A stretch of DNA of 64,000 nt from Olsenella massiliensis (lineage in GTDB: Bacteria; Actinomycetota; Coriobacteriia; Coriobacteriales; Atopobiaceae): contig NZ_LN898209.1 of NCBI RefSeq assembly GCF_001457795.1, positions 164,522-228,521 on the forward strand, written 5' to 3'. The position numbers and the translations under genes are program-made. This document shows positions 1-8,904 of this stretch, piece by piece. The notes under the pieces are model-generated. The model was not told where the DNA came from. It saw only the letters and a program-made list of their open reading frames with translations, and ran no database searches. The stretch's first letter is position 1; each line of letters opens with the position of its first letter.

Positions 1-1
1 G

Positions 2-496
2 GCCGAACTCGGCCGCGTCGGTCAGGCCGCCGAAGGTGATGGTCGCTTTGATGACATGTACACCAATGTTGATATGGCCGTCGAGTTTGTCAAGCGAACC
101 GGTTGCGACTGCCTGGCCGTCGCCATCGGAACCGCTCACGGAAAATATCCCGCCGACTATGTGCCCCGTCTCGACTTTGAGCGCCTCGCCGAGATTAAAG
201 CCGCTCTCGGTCAGAACTACCCGCTTGTGCTCCACGGTGGCTCCGGCTCTGGTGACAAGAACTTCCAGAAGGCTGTCGCTGGCGGCATCAACAAAATCAA
301 CCTATGGACTGACTACTCCCGCACCTATATCAGCGCCGTCCGAGAGTTCCTCGCGGTCAACGAGAGTCCGGACTACATTTTTGTGGCCACTGATGCTGAG
401 GAGAAGGCGTCTAAGTGGCTCGAGCGTTACATGGACCTCTTCGGCTCTGCAGGACGTTTTCAGTTCTCCAAACATAAGATGCAGGAGATGGACTAA
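2..496 (+). CDS. Class II fructose/ketose-bisphosphate aldolase, C-terminal part (5' end outside window)
   Basis: The reading frame is open from base 2 to the TAA at 494-496, so the gene begins before the window. The visible 164 residues carry the class II aldolase hallmarks: GTAHGKYP with a zinc-ligand histidine, LVLHGGSGSG with a second histidine followed by the phosphate-binding glycines, and INLWTD near the sugar-phosphate site. Class II aldolases are zinc-dependent and cleave fructose- or tagatose-1,6-bisphosphate (or similar ketose bisphosphates) to dihydroxyacetone phosphate and an aldehyde in the cytoplasm. Substrate cannot be fixed from this fragment. Glycerate kinase starts 5 bases downstream, so the two are probably co-transcribed, which hints at a sugar-acid or ketose catabolic use rather than housekeeping glycolysis; that is inference. 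Confidence 0.88.
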   Translation, partial: AELGRVGQAAEGDGRFDDMYTNVDMAVEFVKRTGCDCLAVAIGTAHGKYPADYVPRLDFERLAEIKAALGQNYPLVLHGGSGSGDKNFQKAVAGGINKINLWTDYSRTYISAVREFLAVNESPDYIFVATDAEEKASKWLERYMDLFGSAGRFQFSKHKMQEMD

Positions 497-501
497 CGCC
501 C

Positions 502-1653
502 ATGCTAAGGTTTCTCTTCGCATGCGATTCATTCAAAGGCACCATTTCTTCGGCCCGCTCCGCTGAGCTGCTGGTCGAGGAGGCCCTACCCTTCTTTCCG
601 GACGCAACCTTCTCGTCCTTGGAGGTTGCCGACGGTGGGGAGGGGACGGTGGATGCCCTGGTTTCTGCTCTCGGCGGTGAGCGTGTGAGGCTTTCCGTTG
701 CTAATCCGCTGGGCCGTTCGGTTGAGGCGTGCTACGGCCTTCTTCCCGGCGGCACGGCAGTCATCGAGACGGCCTCTGCCTCCGGTTTGCCTCTGCTTTC
801 ACTTGCGGATAGAAATCCACTTATTACCAGTACTTACGGCACCGGTGAGCTGATTGCCGACGCTATTGCTCGCGGGGCGTCTGATATCATGCTCGCTATC
901 GGTGGGTCAGCTACCAACGACTGTGGCATGGGCGCCGTGCGCGCGCTTGGCGTGCGTCTTCTCGATGAAAAGGGCGTTGAGCTCAAAGGCATGGGCTCTG
1001 ACCTCGCGCGTGTGGCCCGTATCGACCTTTCTGGCATGGATAAGCACGTAGCAAAGACGAACTTTCATGTGATGTGCGATGTCAACAACCCGTTAATTGG
1101 ACCCCGCGGCGCTACACATACTTTCGGTCCTCAAAAGGGCGCTGACCCCACCTGCGTCGATGAATTAGAGGCCGGTATGGTGAGCTATTCCTCTATTCTT
1201 GCCGAGACCTTTGGCTTAGACGTTTCGACAGAGCCAGGCATGGGGGCCGCTGGGGGCCTCGGTGCTGCAGCGCGCCTCTTTTTCAATGCCGAGATTGTGG
1301 CTGGTGTTGATTGCGTGCTCGATCTTGTCGGCTTCGACGAGGCACTCGCCGGCTGCGACCTTTGCGTGACGGGCGAAGGCCATGCTGACTCCCAGTCCGC
1401 TCACGGCAAGGTCGTTTCGGGTATTGCCGCACGATGTCGCGCTGCTGATGTTCCATGTGTTGCCGTCGTGGGTGGCATGAACGCCGACGCGATAACGCTG
1501 TTTGACTGTGGTGTTAATGCGCTTGTGCCTACGGTGATTGATACCTCCTCCATCGAGGATGCGCTCGCTGCAGCGGAAGACAACTTTCGCCTTGCGGCCC
1601 AACGCATGTTCGCGCTTTTGTCTATTGGCAAGAAACTGGGGGTAACGCAGTGA
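502..1653 (+). CDS. Glycerate kinase (GlxK/GarK family)
   Basis: This 383-residue protein is the usual length for the type II glycerate kinase family, which phosphorylates D-glycerate with ATP to 2-phosphoglycerate (some members make 3-phosphoglycerate) and feeds lower glycolysis. Family motifs are the N-terminal CDSFKGT, ADGGEGTVDAL near residue 45, the GGSATNDCGMGA loop near residue 135 and the C-terminal GEGHADSQSAHGK. The ATG at 502 lies 5 bases after the aldolase stop, and the stop overlaps the next start (GTGA at 1650-1653), so it sits inside a tightly packed operon. It plausibly salvages glycerate produced from a sugar acid or tartronate route, but the upstream genes that would show this are outside the window. 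Confidence 0.93.
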   Translation: MLRFLFACDSFKGTISSARSAELLVEEALPFFPDATFSSLEVADGGEGTVDALVSALGGERVRLSVANPLGRSVEACYGLLPGGTAVIETASASGLPLLSLADRNPLITSTYGTGELIADAIARGASDIMLAIGGSATNDCGMGAVRALGVRLLDEKGVELKGMGSDLARVARIDLSGMDKHVAKTNFHVMCDVNNPLIGPRGATHTFGPQKGADPTCVDELEAGMVSYSSILAETFGLDVSTEPGMGAAGGLGAAARLFFNAEIVAGVDCVLDLVGFDEALAGCDLCVTGEGHADSQSAHGKVVSGIAARCRAADVPCVAVVGGMNADAITLFDCGVNALVPTVIDTSSIEDALAAAEDNFRLAAQRMFALLSIGKKLGVTQ

Positions 1654-3296
1654 TTAGCGGCGCTTCTTGCTGGAACCTTTCGATTCAGCAGGGGATGTCC
1701 CATCTGGACGTCTCTGGTCGTGACGTGTACACCTTCTCGTCCATGAAGCCTACGCTCTACGCGCAGCTTGCTGCCACCGTAGCAAGGACGCCCGATGCCG
1801 TGGCCATTGTTGATGACTGGGGACATCATATTACGTTCGCTCAGCTCATGCACCGTGTTGACGATCTGGCTGGCTACATATGCACAAATCCTAGCGTGCA
1901 TCAGGGTGACCGCATCGGCCTCCTTATGCACGCCGACTCCGAGTTTGTCGTCGCTTTGTACGCCATTTCGAAGATGGGCGGCACTTGCGTGCCTATCCCG
2001 ACCAAGTACCGCAAGCCGGAGGTGACCTCCATTGCACTTGCGGCCGACCTGAAAGCTCTTGTCATTGGCGAGGAGTTCGAGGCGTGGTGTGGGAGCCTTC
2101 CCGTACGCCCTTCCGAGATCATCGTCGCAACCAACTGTAAGAAAGGCTTTGGATTTCCACAGGCCCAAGGCTTTGCCCCTGCGTGCGAGACTCGCGGTGC
2201 TCTTGATGATGCCGCAATTATGATATTCACAAGCGGAACTACATCGAACGCCAAGGGCGTTGTGCTTTCGAACCGCAATGTAATTCATGCCACGATGGTC
2301 TACCAGCGACTTATGAGTACTGTGCCTGACGATCGCTGTCTCATCCCGATTCCCATATATCACGTTACAGGCCTCATCGCTCTACTTGCTCAGTTTGTGT
2401 ATGTGGGCGCGAGAACCTACCTCCATCGTTTCTTTGATGCGAGGCGTGTATTGAGCTCTGTGCGTGATGACCAGATTACTTACCTCCATGGGTCACCGAC
2501 TTCCTTCGCCGAGCTATTGCCTCTGCGCGACGAGTTTCCATTTCTACCCTCAGTGCGCTGTATGCTGTCGGGTTCAAGTTACGAGCCTGTGTCTACAATG
2601 CGGCGCTTTCATGAGTGGATGCCTACGGCAACGTTTCAGGTGGTTTACGGCATGACCGAGACTGCCAGCCCGGCGCTCCTCTTTCCGCTTGACTCGCCGA
2701 CATCTGTTTATGCTGGAGCCACTGGCAAACCAGTTCCTGGCGTTGATGCGAAGATTATGGATGAGGGTGGCTCAGAAGTCCCCTGCGGTCAGACCGGTGA
2801 GCTCCTCTTGCGCGGCGCTTGCGTAACGAGCAGTTACTTTCGCTATGACGGCGGTGAGATTGAGCCGGATGGCTGGCTACACACCGGAGACCTCGCTCAC
2901 GCGAACGAGGAGGGCATGGTCTGGGTTGTCGACCGCAAGAAGGACATGATTAACCGCGGAGGCGAGAAGGTCTGGTGCTCGGAGCTCGAGGAGGTCCTCT
3001 GCGAGCTCGACGGTGTTTCGGAAGCCTGCGTGTCTGGCATCTCAGACAAGCTCTATGGTGAGGTTCCTGTCGCCGCCGTCGTGCGCACCGCTGGCTTCCA
3101 GATTTCGGCTGCAGACATCCAAGCTGCGCTTGTATCCAGGATTGCCCACTTTAAGATCCCCGTTTCCATCGTCTTTGTAGACAAGATTCCCCAGACGAGG
3201 GGCGACAAACCCAACAGGTCCGCTGTCCGTGACGTGGTTCTTGCGGCTTCCGGCAAGAGATCGTCCCAGGAAGGAAACCAAGAGCATGGCAGGTAA
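1650..3296 (+). CDS. AMP-forming acyl-CoA synthetase (ANL superfamily)
   Basis: The protein has the complete set of adenylate-forming enzyme motifs: the phosphate loop TSGTTSNAKG at about residues 194-203, YGMTETASP near 333, the GWLHTGDL aspartate near 411, the DRKKDMINRGGEK hinge near 427 and a C-terminal basic loop before the end. Such enzymes activate a carboxylic acid with ATP and load it onto CoA. Chain-length preference cannot be read from sequence; fatty acid, succinylbenzoate-like or aryl substrates are all possible, and the CoA-metabolism neighbours favour a short or medium acyl acid. The GTG at 1650 overlaps the glycerate kinase stop; ATG at 1743 is closer to the normal family N-terminus, so the first 31 residues may not be translated. 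The 3' end overlaps the CoA-transferase start. Confidence 0.88.
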   Translation: MISGASCWNLSIQQGMSHLDVSGRDVYTFSSMKPTLYAQLAATVARTPDAVAIVDDWGHHITFAQLMHRVDDLAGYICTNPSVHQGDRIGLLMHADSEFVVALYAISKMGGTCVPIPTKYRKPEVTSIALAADLKALVIGEEFEAWCGSLPVRPSEIIVATNCKKGFGFPQAQGFAPACETRGALDDAAIMIFTSGTTSNAKGVVLSNRNVIHATMVYQRLMSTVPDDRCLIPIPIYHVTGLIALLAQFVYVGARTYLHRFFDARRVLSSVRDDQITYLHGSPTSFAELLPLRDEFPFLPSVRCMLSGSSYEPVSTMRRFHEWMPTATFQVVYGMTETASPALLFPLDSPTSVYAGATGKPVPGVDAKIMDEGGSEVPCGQTGELLLRGACVTSSYFRYDGGEIEPDGWLHTGDLAHANEEGMVWVVDRKKDMINRGGEKVWCSELEEVLCELDGVSEACVSGISDKLYGEVPVAAVVRTAGFQISAADIQAALVSRIAHFKIPVSIVFVDKIPQTRGDKPNRSAVRDVVLAASGKRSSQEGNQEHGR

Positions 3297-4881
3297 GTTC
3301 CTCAAAGCAAACTTTGTCACTCCGCGTCAGGTTGCTGCGGGTATCGAGGATGGGCAGACCATCTGCACCGTCGGCATGACGCTTGTGTCAGCCTCCGAGT
3401 CCAATCTCAAGGCTATCGAGGAGCGCTTTCTTTCTACCGGTCACCCCCGCAACCTTACGCTGCTGCACTCCTGCGGCCAATCTGACCGCAAGCGTGGCAT
3501 TCAGCACCTCGCCCACGAGGGCCTCGTCACTCGCATCATCGGCTCCCACTGGGGCCTCCAGCCTCGCTGGATGGACATGATTGCCAATAACCAGGTCGAA
3601 GCATATTGCCTGCCTCAGGGCCAGATTGCGCAACTCTACCGCTCCATGGCCTGCGGCCTCCCCGGCAAGATGAGCAAGGTTGGCCTGGGCACCTTTATTG
3701 ACCCGCGTGTTGAGGGCGGAAAGATGAACGACCGCACCAAGCCCCTGCCCGACATCTCCGAGATCATCGAGATTCACGGCGAAGAGTACATGTTTTATCA
3801 CGAGGTGCCGATTGACGTCTGTCTTATCCGCGGTACCGTCTGCGATGAGATGGGTAATCTCACCACTACCGACGAGGCCATGAAGCTCGAGGTCTTCAAC
3901 GCGGTTCTCGCCACAAAGCGCTATGGCGGAAAGGTCGTCGCTCAGGTCCGCGAGGTCGCTGAGACTGGCACCGTTAATCCCAAGGACGTTACCGTTCCGG
4001 GTGTCTTCATCGATGAGGTCGTGATTTGCCCCAACCCGCAGGAGGACCATCGCATGACCTCTTCAATCTACTTCGACCCCTCCTATGTGGGCAAGCTTCG
4101 CGTCCCCCAGTCCGCCGTTGAGCCTGCTCCCTTCAATGAGCGCAAACTTATTGCTCGCCGTGGCTGTGAGGAGCTCTATCCGGGCTGCGTCGTCAACCTA
4201 GGCACCGGCATCCCCAACGACATGGTCGGCCGTGTCTGCGCGGAGGAGGGCCTCTCGGACAAGGTTATGATCACCGTCGAGAGCGGCATCTATGGCGGTG
4301 TTCAGCTGGGCGGCATCGACTTCGGCATCGGACAGAACCTCCTTGCCATGGTCAGCCACCCTGAGCAGTTCGACTACTACAATGGCGCGGGCGTTGATGT
4401 GACCTACATGGGTATGGGCGAGCTTGACGGCGATGGCAATGTTAATTCCACCAAGATGGGTCCTCGCTGCGCCGGAGCAGGCGGTTTCGTTGACATCACG
4501 CAGAACGCCAAGACTGTCGTCTTTCTCGGCACCTTCACGGCCAAGGGCGCTAAGTACTCCTTCGAGGATGGTAAGCTCACCATCCTGCGGGAGGGTGCCG
4601 TCAGAAAGATGATCTCCCATGTAGGCCAGCTCTCGTTCAATGGCCCAGCCGCTCGCAAGAAGGGTCAGCGCGTGGTCGTTGTCACCGAGCGCGCTGTTTT
4701 CGAGCTCGTGCCCGAGGGCGTCATGCTGGTTGAGATTGCGCCTGGTATCGATCTCCAGACGCAGGTCCTCGACATGATGGACTTCGCGCCCATTGTCTCC
4801 GACGACCTCAAGCTCATGGACGCGTCTCTCTTTAACCAGGACGGCCCCTCCGGTCTTCTTTCCGGCTTTGAGGTCAAGTAG
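3286..4881 (+). CDS. Acyl-CoA:acetate/3-ketoacid CoA-transferase (Pct/YdiF type)
   Basis: At 531 residues this is the single-chain, two-domain form of family I CoA-transferases (propionate CoA-transferase/YdiF group), which move CoA between acetate, propionate, butyrate or 3-ketoacids through a glutamyl-CoA thioester. The catalytic glutamate is in VESGIYGGV at about residues 331-339, matching the position in Pct, and the preceding NLGTGIPN glycines are in place. The ATG at 3286 has AAGGAAACC about ten bases upstream and gives a normal N-terminus; an in-frame ATG upstream at 3229 would overlap the ligase deeply. The gene overlaps the acyl-CoA ligase by 11 bases. In context it probably exchanges CoA on C3-C5 fermentation intermediates; exact acids unknown. 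Confidence 0.9.
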   Translation: MAGKFLKANFVTPRQVAAGIEDGQTICTVGMTLVSASESNLKAIEERFLSTGHPRNLTLLHSCGQSDRKRGIQHLAHEGLVTRIIGSHWGLQPRWMDMIANNQVEAYCLPQGQIAQLYRSMACGLPGKMSKVGLGTFIDPRVEGGKMNDRTKPLPDISEIIEIHGEEYMFYHEVPIDVCLIRGTVCDEMGNLTTTDEAMKLEVFNAVLATKRYGGKVVAQVREVAETGTVNPKDVTVPGVFIDEVVICPNPQEDHRMTSSIYFDPSYVGKLRVPQSAVEPAPFNERKLIARRGCEELYPGCVVNLGTGIPNDMVGRVCAEEGLSDKVMITVESGIYGGVQLGGIDFGIGQNLLAMVSHPEQFDYYNGAGVDVTYMGMGELDGDGNVNSTKMGPRCAGAGGFVDITQNAKTVVFLGTFTAKGAKYSFEDGKLTILREGAVRKMISHVGQLSFNGPAARKKGQRVVVVTERAVFELVPEGVMLVEIAPGIDLQTQVLDMMDFAPIVSDDLKLMDASLFNQDGPSGLLSGFEVK

Positions 4882-5004
4882 GGCGGCGAAACAGTCCTGC
4901 CCCTGTTCCAGGCAGATTACCTCGGGTCCGACAAGAAGCTCCGGAATCTGTGTTGCTTGTTTAAACCAAGAGCAGTTTAGGCACATCGTTCGAAAGGAAT
5001 CAAA

Positions 5005-5859
5005 GTGGACGCAATCAAGGTAGCGGTCATCGGCAGTGGTCTTATGGGCGGCGGTATCGCCCAAGCCTGCGCGCAGTCTGGCTTTACCGTAGTCAACATC
5101 GACATCGCTCAGGACCCGCTCGACAAGGCTAAGGCCCTCGTCGGTAAGCTTCTCCAGAAGAAAGTCGATAAGGGTAAGATGAGCGTTGAGGACTGCCAGA
5201 CCATTCGCGACCGTCTCTCCTACAGCACCGATTACTCCGAGGTCGCCGGCGCCAAGTTTGTGATTGAGGCTGTCCCCGAGCGCCTCGACTTCAAGCAGTC
5301 AACCTTCCAGAAAATCGATGAGTACGCCGATGCTGACGCCGTGCTACTTACCAATACCTCTGGCATTGACATCGACGAGATCGCCGTCTCCACCAGGCGC
5401 CCCGAGTCCGTCCTCGGCCTACACTTCTTCTATCCCGCCCCGGTTATGAAGCTCGTTGAGATTATTTGCGGCGAGAAGACCTCCGACGAGGCTGCGGCTA
5501 AGACCCACGAGTTCGCCCGCGCTCTCGGCAAGGTCTCGGTCGATGCCCCCAATACCCCAGGCTTCATCGTCAACCGCATCATCAACCCCTACGAGAACAT
5601 GGGCGCCTGGCTCGTCTCCGAAGGCGTTTCGGCTAAGGATGTCGATACGGCTATGAAGCTCGCCTGTAATCACCCCATGGGTCCCTGCGAGCTTATGGAC
5701 TTCGCTGGCATCGACGTCGTCTACGCCTCGCTGATGAACCTTTATGAGGGCTACGACCACGACGACCTGTATCGCCCGGCTCCCGTGTTCAAGGAGCTTA
5801 TTGACGCCGGTAGCCTCGGCCGCAAGACCGGCAAGGGCTTCTACGACTACTTCGAGTAG
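5005..5859 (+). CDS. hbd: 3-hydroxybutyryl-CoA dehydrogenase
   Basis: This 284-residue protein has the classic size of clostridial Hbd, the NAD(P)-dependent enzyme interconverting acetoacetyl-CoA and 3-hydroxybutyryl-CoA. The Rossmann loop GSGLMGGG is at residues 10-17, the catalytic histidine is in LHFFYPAP near 139, the domain boundary shows [11 protein letters not shown], and the C-terminal domain has NHPMGP. Translation starts at GTG 5005, preceded by AAAGGAA with good spacing. It follows the CoA-transferase after 123 bases and precedes thiolase, so the two enzymes for C4 acyl-CoA chemistry are adjacent. No crotonase or acyl-CoA dehydrogenase is in the cluster. Confidence 0.93.
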   Translation: MDAIKVAVIGSGLMGGGIAQACAQSGFTVVNIDIAQDPLDKAKALVGKLLQKKVDKGKMSVEDCQTIRDRLSYSTDYSEVAGAKFVIEAVPERLDFKQSTFQKIDEYADADAVLLTNTSGIDIDEIAVSTRRPESVLGLHFFYPAPVMKLVEIICGEKTSDEAAAKTHEFARALGKVSVDAPNTPGFIVNRIINPYENMGAWLVSEGVSAKDVDTAMKLACNHPMGPCELMDFAGIDVVYASLMNLYEGYDHDDLYRPAPVFKELIDAGSLGRKTGKGFYDYFE

Positions 5860-5933
5860 CTTCGTTCCCGAACATCTGAGCACTGTGCAACATTCCGCGC
5901 CAGTATCTAACAATTCTGAAAAGGAGCATTGCC

Positions 5934-7151
5934 ATGAGCAACCGCAAGTTCGAGAACAGCCCCGATGACATCGTTATTGTCTCGGGCGCCCGAACCGCCG
6001 TCGCCAAGTTTGGCGGCAGCCTGAAGACCCTTTCGGCCATTGATATGGGCTCCATCGTCGTTGCCGAGGCCGTTAAACGCGCCGGTATAGATCCCGCCGT
6101 CGTTGACGAGTGCATTATCGGCCAGGTAGGTTCCTGGGGTGCTAACGGCTTTGTCGCCCGCGCCATCAGCCTGAAGGCCGGCCTGCCCAACGAGACCTGC
6201 GCCTACTCCGTCAATCGCCAGTGCGGTTCCGGCCTGCAGTCTATCGCCGATGGCATCATGGAAATCAAGTGCGGCCAGTCCGAGGTCGTTGTGGCTGGCG
6301 GCTCCGAGTCCCTCTCGCAGCTTCCGTACTACGTGCCCTCCGCCCGCTGGGGAGCTCGCATGGGTCACAAGCAGTTTGAGGACGGTGTGGTCGACATCCT
6401 CACTTGGCCGCTCGACATGTGCCACAATGGTGTCACTGCCGAGAACGTGGCAAAGAAGTTCAACGTCTCCCGTGAGGAGCAGGACGCCTTCGCCGCTCAG
6501 TCCCAGCAGCGCGCCTGCAAAGCCGTCGTTGGAGGCGTTTTCAGGGACGAGATTATCCCCGTCGAGATTCACGGTCGCAAGGGCGCCGTCACCGTTTTCG
6601 ACACCGATGAGAACCCCCGCGAGGGCGTGACCGCCGAAGGGCTCGCTCACTTGAAGCCGTGCTTCGTTACCGACGGTTCCGGCACCGTCACCGCTGCCAA
6701 CTCCTCCTCGCTTAACGACGCCGCCGCAGCTGTAGTCCTCATGACCCGCGCCAAGGCTGAAGAGCTCAGCTGTACCCCGATGGTCTGCATCCGCGACTTC
6801 GCCGTCGCCGGCTACGAGGCGTCCCTTATGGGCTACTCACCGTATTTCTCATCTAAGAAGCTCGCCGAGAAGCTTGACATAAACCTCACCGCTATCGACT
6901 TCTTCGAGATTAACGAGGCCTTCGCGTCCCAGGCTTTCGCGGTCTCCCGCGATCTTGGCCTCGACCCCGAAAAGGTCAACATCTACGGCGGCGGCATCTC
7001 CATTGGTCACCCAATCGGTGCCACCGGCACCATCCTGGCCATCAAGTGCGCCTATGAGCTCGCGCGTCGCCATCCCGAGAAGCAGGATGCCATGGTGTCT
7101 ATGTGCATCGGCGGCGGCCAGGGCATCTCGATGTACTTCACCAAGGAATAA
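5934..7151 (+). CDS. Acetyl-CoA acetyltransferase (thiolase)
   Basis: The 405-residue protein is a full-length thiolase that condenses two acetyl-CoA to acetoacetyl-CoA or runs in reverse. All catalytic elements are present: the nucleophilic cysteine in NRQCGSGLQ (about residue 97), NEAFA near 327, the histidine in GHPIGATG near 359 and the second cysteine in CIGGGQG near 391. A strong AAAGGAG sits 7 bases before the ATG. It is 74 bases downstream of the hydroxybutyryl-CoA dehydrogenase and 45 bases upstream of the alcohol dehydrogenase. The family acts on short chains, but degradative and biosynthetic members cannot be separated by these motifs. Confidence 0.94.
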   Translation: MSNRKFENSPDDIVIVSGARTAVAKFGGSLKTLSAIDMGSIVVAEAVKRAGIDPAVVDECIIGQVGSWGANGFVARAISLKAGLPNETCAYSVNRQCGSGLQSIADGIMEIKCGQSEVVVAGGSESLSQLPYYVPSARWGARMGHKQFEDGVVDILTWPLDMCHNGVTAENVAKKFNVSREEQDAFAAQSQQRACKAVVGGVFRDEIIPVEIHGRKGAVTVFDTDENPREGVTAEGLAHLKPCFVTDGSGTVTAANSSSLNDAAAAVVLMTRAKAEELSCTPMVCIRDFAVAGYEASLMGYSPYFSSKKLAEKLDINLTAIDFFEINEAFASQAFAVSRDLGLDPEKVNIYGGGISIGHPIGATGTILAIKCAYELARRHPEKQDAMVSMCIGGGQGISMYFTKE

Positions 7152-7196
7152 GGCGCATCTCGTCCATCAAATCCCAAACGAAAGGAAATACCAACA

Positions 7197-8387
7197 ATGG
7201 TCAACTTTGAGTATCTCGTTCCCACCAAGATGGTCTTCGGTAAGGGCACCGAGGAGAAGGCCGGCCGCCTTATCAGGGAGTTCGGCGGCCACAAGGCCCT
7301 TATCCACTGGGGTGGCGACTATGTGCGTACCACCGGTCTGCTTGAGCGCGTCGAGCGCGGCCTTGAGGCTGAGGGCATCGAATATGTCGAGATGGACGGT
7401 GTTGTGCCTAATCCTCGTCTCTCGCTAATTAAGCAAGGCGTTGAGCTGTGCAAGAAGGAGAACGTCGACTTTATCCTTGCTATCGGCGGCGGCTCCGCCA
7501 TCGACTCCTCCAAGGCCATCGCCTACGGCCTTGCAAACGACTTCGAACTTGAGGATCTCTTCCTCGGCAAGGTGAGCACCGACAAGATTGCAAAGATTGG
7601 CGCCATCTCCACCCTAGCCGGTACCGGCTCCGAGACTTCGAACTCCACGGTCATCAACATTGACACTATGGGCGACGCCATGCTTAAGCGCTCCTACAAT
7701 CACGAGTGCGCCCGCCCGCTGTTCGCCATCCTGAACCCCGAGCTCACCTATTCGGTGCCCGCGTTCCAGACCGCCGCCCCGGGCGCCGACATCATGATGC
7801 ACACCATGGAGCGCTACTTCACCACCGAGCAGCATGTCGAGCTCTCTGACGAGTTGGCCGAAGGCCTCATGCGTACCGTTAAGACCTTCGTCCCCGAGGC
7901 GCTCGCCAATCCGACGAGCTACGCCGCTCGCGCCAATCTGCTGTTGGCGGGTGCCAAGTCCCATGATGGCCTCACCGGCCTCGGTCGCGTTAGCGACTTT
8001 GCGTGCCACGCTATTGAGCATGAGATTGGCGCCATGTTCGACGTCGCCCACGGTGCTGGCTTGACCGCCATCTGGTCCAGCTGGGCCAAGTACGTCATCG
8101 ACGTCGACCCCGAGCGCTTCGCACAGTTTGCCGTTAATGTCTGGGGCGTCCAGAACAACTTCCACAACCCCAAGGAGACCGGTCTTCGTGGCGTCAAGGC
8201 TTGGGATGAGTGGTGCCATTCCATTAATCTACCCACCAGCCTCTCCGAACTCGGCATCGAGCCGACTGACGAGCAGATTCACGAGATGGCTCAGGGCGCC
8301 GTCGACGCCCGCGGTGGTGACCATGCCGGTGCGTTCAAGTTCCTCTACGTTGAGGATATCGAAAACATCCTCAAGGCTGCCCGCTAA
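7197..8387 (+). CDS. Iron-containing (group III) alcohol dehydrogenase, butanol-dehydrogenase type
   Basis: This is a 396-residue group III dehydrogenase. The NAD(P) loop is GGGSAIDSSK, and the metal ligands expected for the family are all present: Asp198 and His202 in GADIMMH, His271 in CHAIEHE and His285 in VAHGAG. It most resembles the BdhA/YugJ branch that reduces butyraldehyde or other aldehydes to alcohols. The ATG has AAAGGAAA upstream, and a strong intrinsic terminator 22 bases after the stop closes the operon. With the preceding CoA genes it could dispose of reductant as an alcohol, or oxidise a hydroxyacid; no aldehyde dehydrogenase is nearby, so the direction is open. Confidence 0.92.
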   Translation: MVNFEYLVPTKMVFGKGTEEKAGRLIREFGGHKALIHWGGDYVRTTGLLERVERGLEAEGIEYVEMDGVVPNPRLSLIKQGVELCKKENVDFILAIGGGSAIDSSKAIAYGLANDFELEDLFLGKVSTDKIAKIGAISTLAGTGSETSNSTVINIDTMGDAMLKRSYNHECARPLFAILNPELTYSVPAFQTAAPGADIMMHTMERYFTTEQHVELSDELAEGLMRTVKTFVPEALANPTSYAARANLLLAGAKSHDGLTGLGRVSDFACHAIEHEIGAMFDVAHGAGLTAIWSSWAKYVIDVDPERFAQFAVNVWGVQNNFHNPKETGLRGVKAWDEWCHSINLPTSLSELGIEPTDEQIHEMAQGAVDARGGDHAGAFKFLYVEDIENILKAAR

Positions 8388-8409
8388 GTCTTCAGCCGAT
8401 AGGCAGCAT

Positions 8410-8453
8410 CGGGGTGTGCGGTGCCCTTCCACACCGCACACCCCGTCGTTTTT
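8410..8453 (+). terminator. Strong intrinsic terminator after the CoA-metabolism operon
   Basis: A perfect 14-bp stem (arms 8410-8423 and 8432-8445) with an 8-base loop is followed within 4 bases by five consecutive T. It lies 22 bases after the alcohol dehydrogenase stop and marks the end of that transcript. Confidence 0.92.
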
Positions 8454-8494
8454 GTTCGCTGTGCCCAGTGCCATGTTGAGTCTGGTGTCTAGGG

Positions 8495-8838
8495 ATGATA
8501 ACGCTTGACAAGAAGAGAAATAAGCTCCTCATGGTGGCCGCGGCCCTGCTTTTGCCCCTGGGTCTTATCTACGCCTTCGTGTTCATGCTCGATGGCGTCG
8601 GCATGGACACCACCGGCATTGGCCGCGAGCTGCCGTAGGCACCATGCCGTTCGTTTCGCGCGTCGAATGGAGACAGGCGAATCTTGCTGTCGTTAACGTC
8701 TATAGCATCTTTGTCTCACTCGCCGGGCCTTTTGGATTTGGGATGCTATTTGAGACTTACACATCGCTGCTCTCGGTTCTGGGGATAATGACCGTATTAG
8801 GTGGCGCGAGCGTGCTGCTTGCGAGCAAACTGCAGTAA
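8495..8838 (+). pseudogene. Remnant of an MFS-type transporter (N- and C-terminal scraps)
   Basis: Two short hydrophobic reading frames abut. Bases 8495-8638 give 47 residues with one hydrophobic helix and stop at TAG 8636. Bases 8644-8838 are in another frame and give a 64-residue piece with two hydrophobic helices, including VSLAGPFGFGMLFE. Together they resemble the first and last segments of a major-facilitator transporter with the middle deleted, but the match is by eye only. Neither piece has a good ribosome site. The stretch lies between a terminator and the EIIA gene and otherwise holds no gene, so a decayed transporter is the simplest reading. Confidence 0.4.
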
Positions 8839-8904
8839 TAGCTAGGTCGGTGGACTGGACTTTTAGATACAAAAGCTGTGAGTTTTCACAGAGAGGGGAG
8901 TTTC

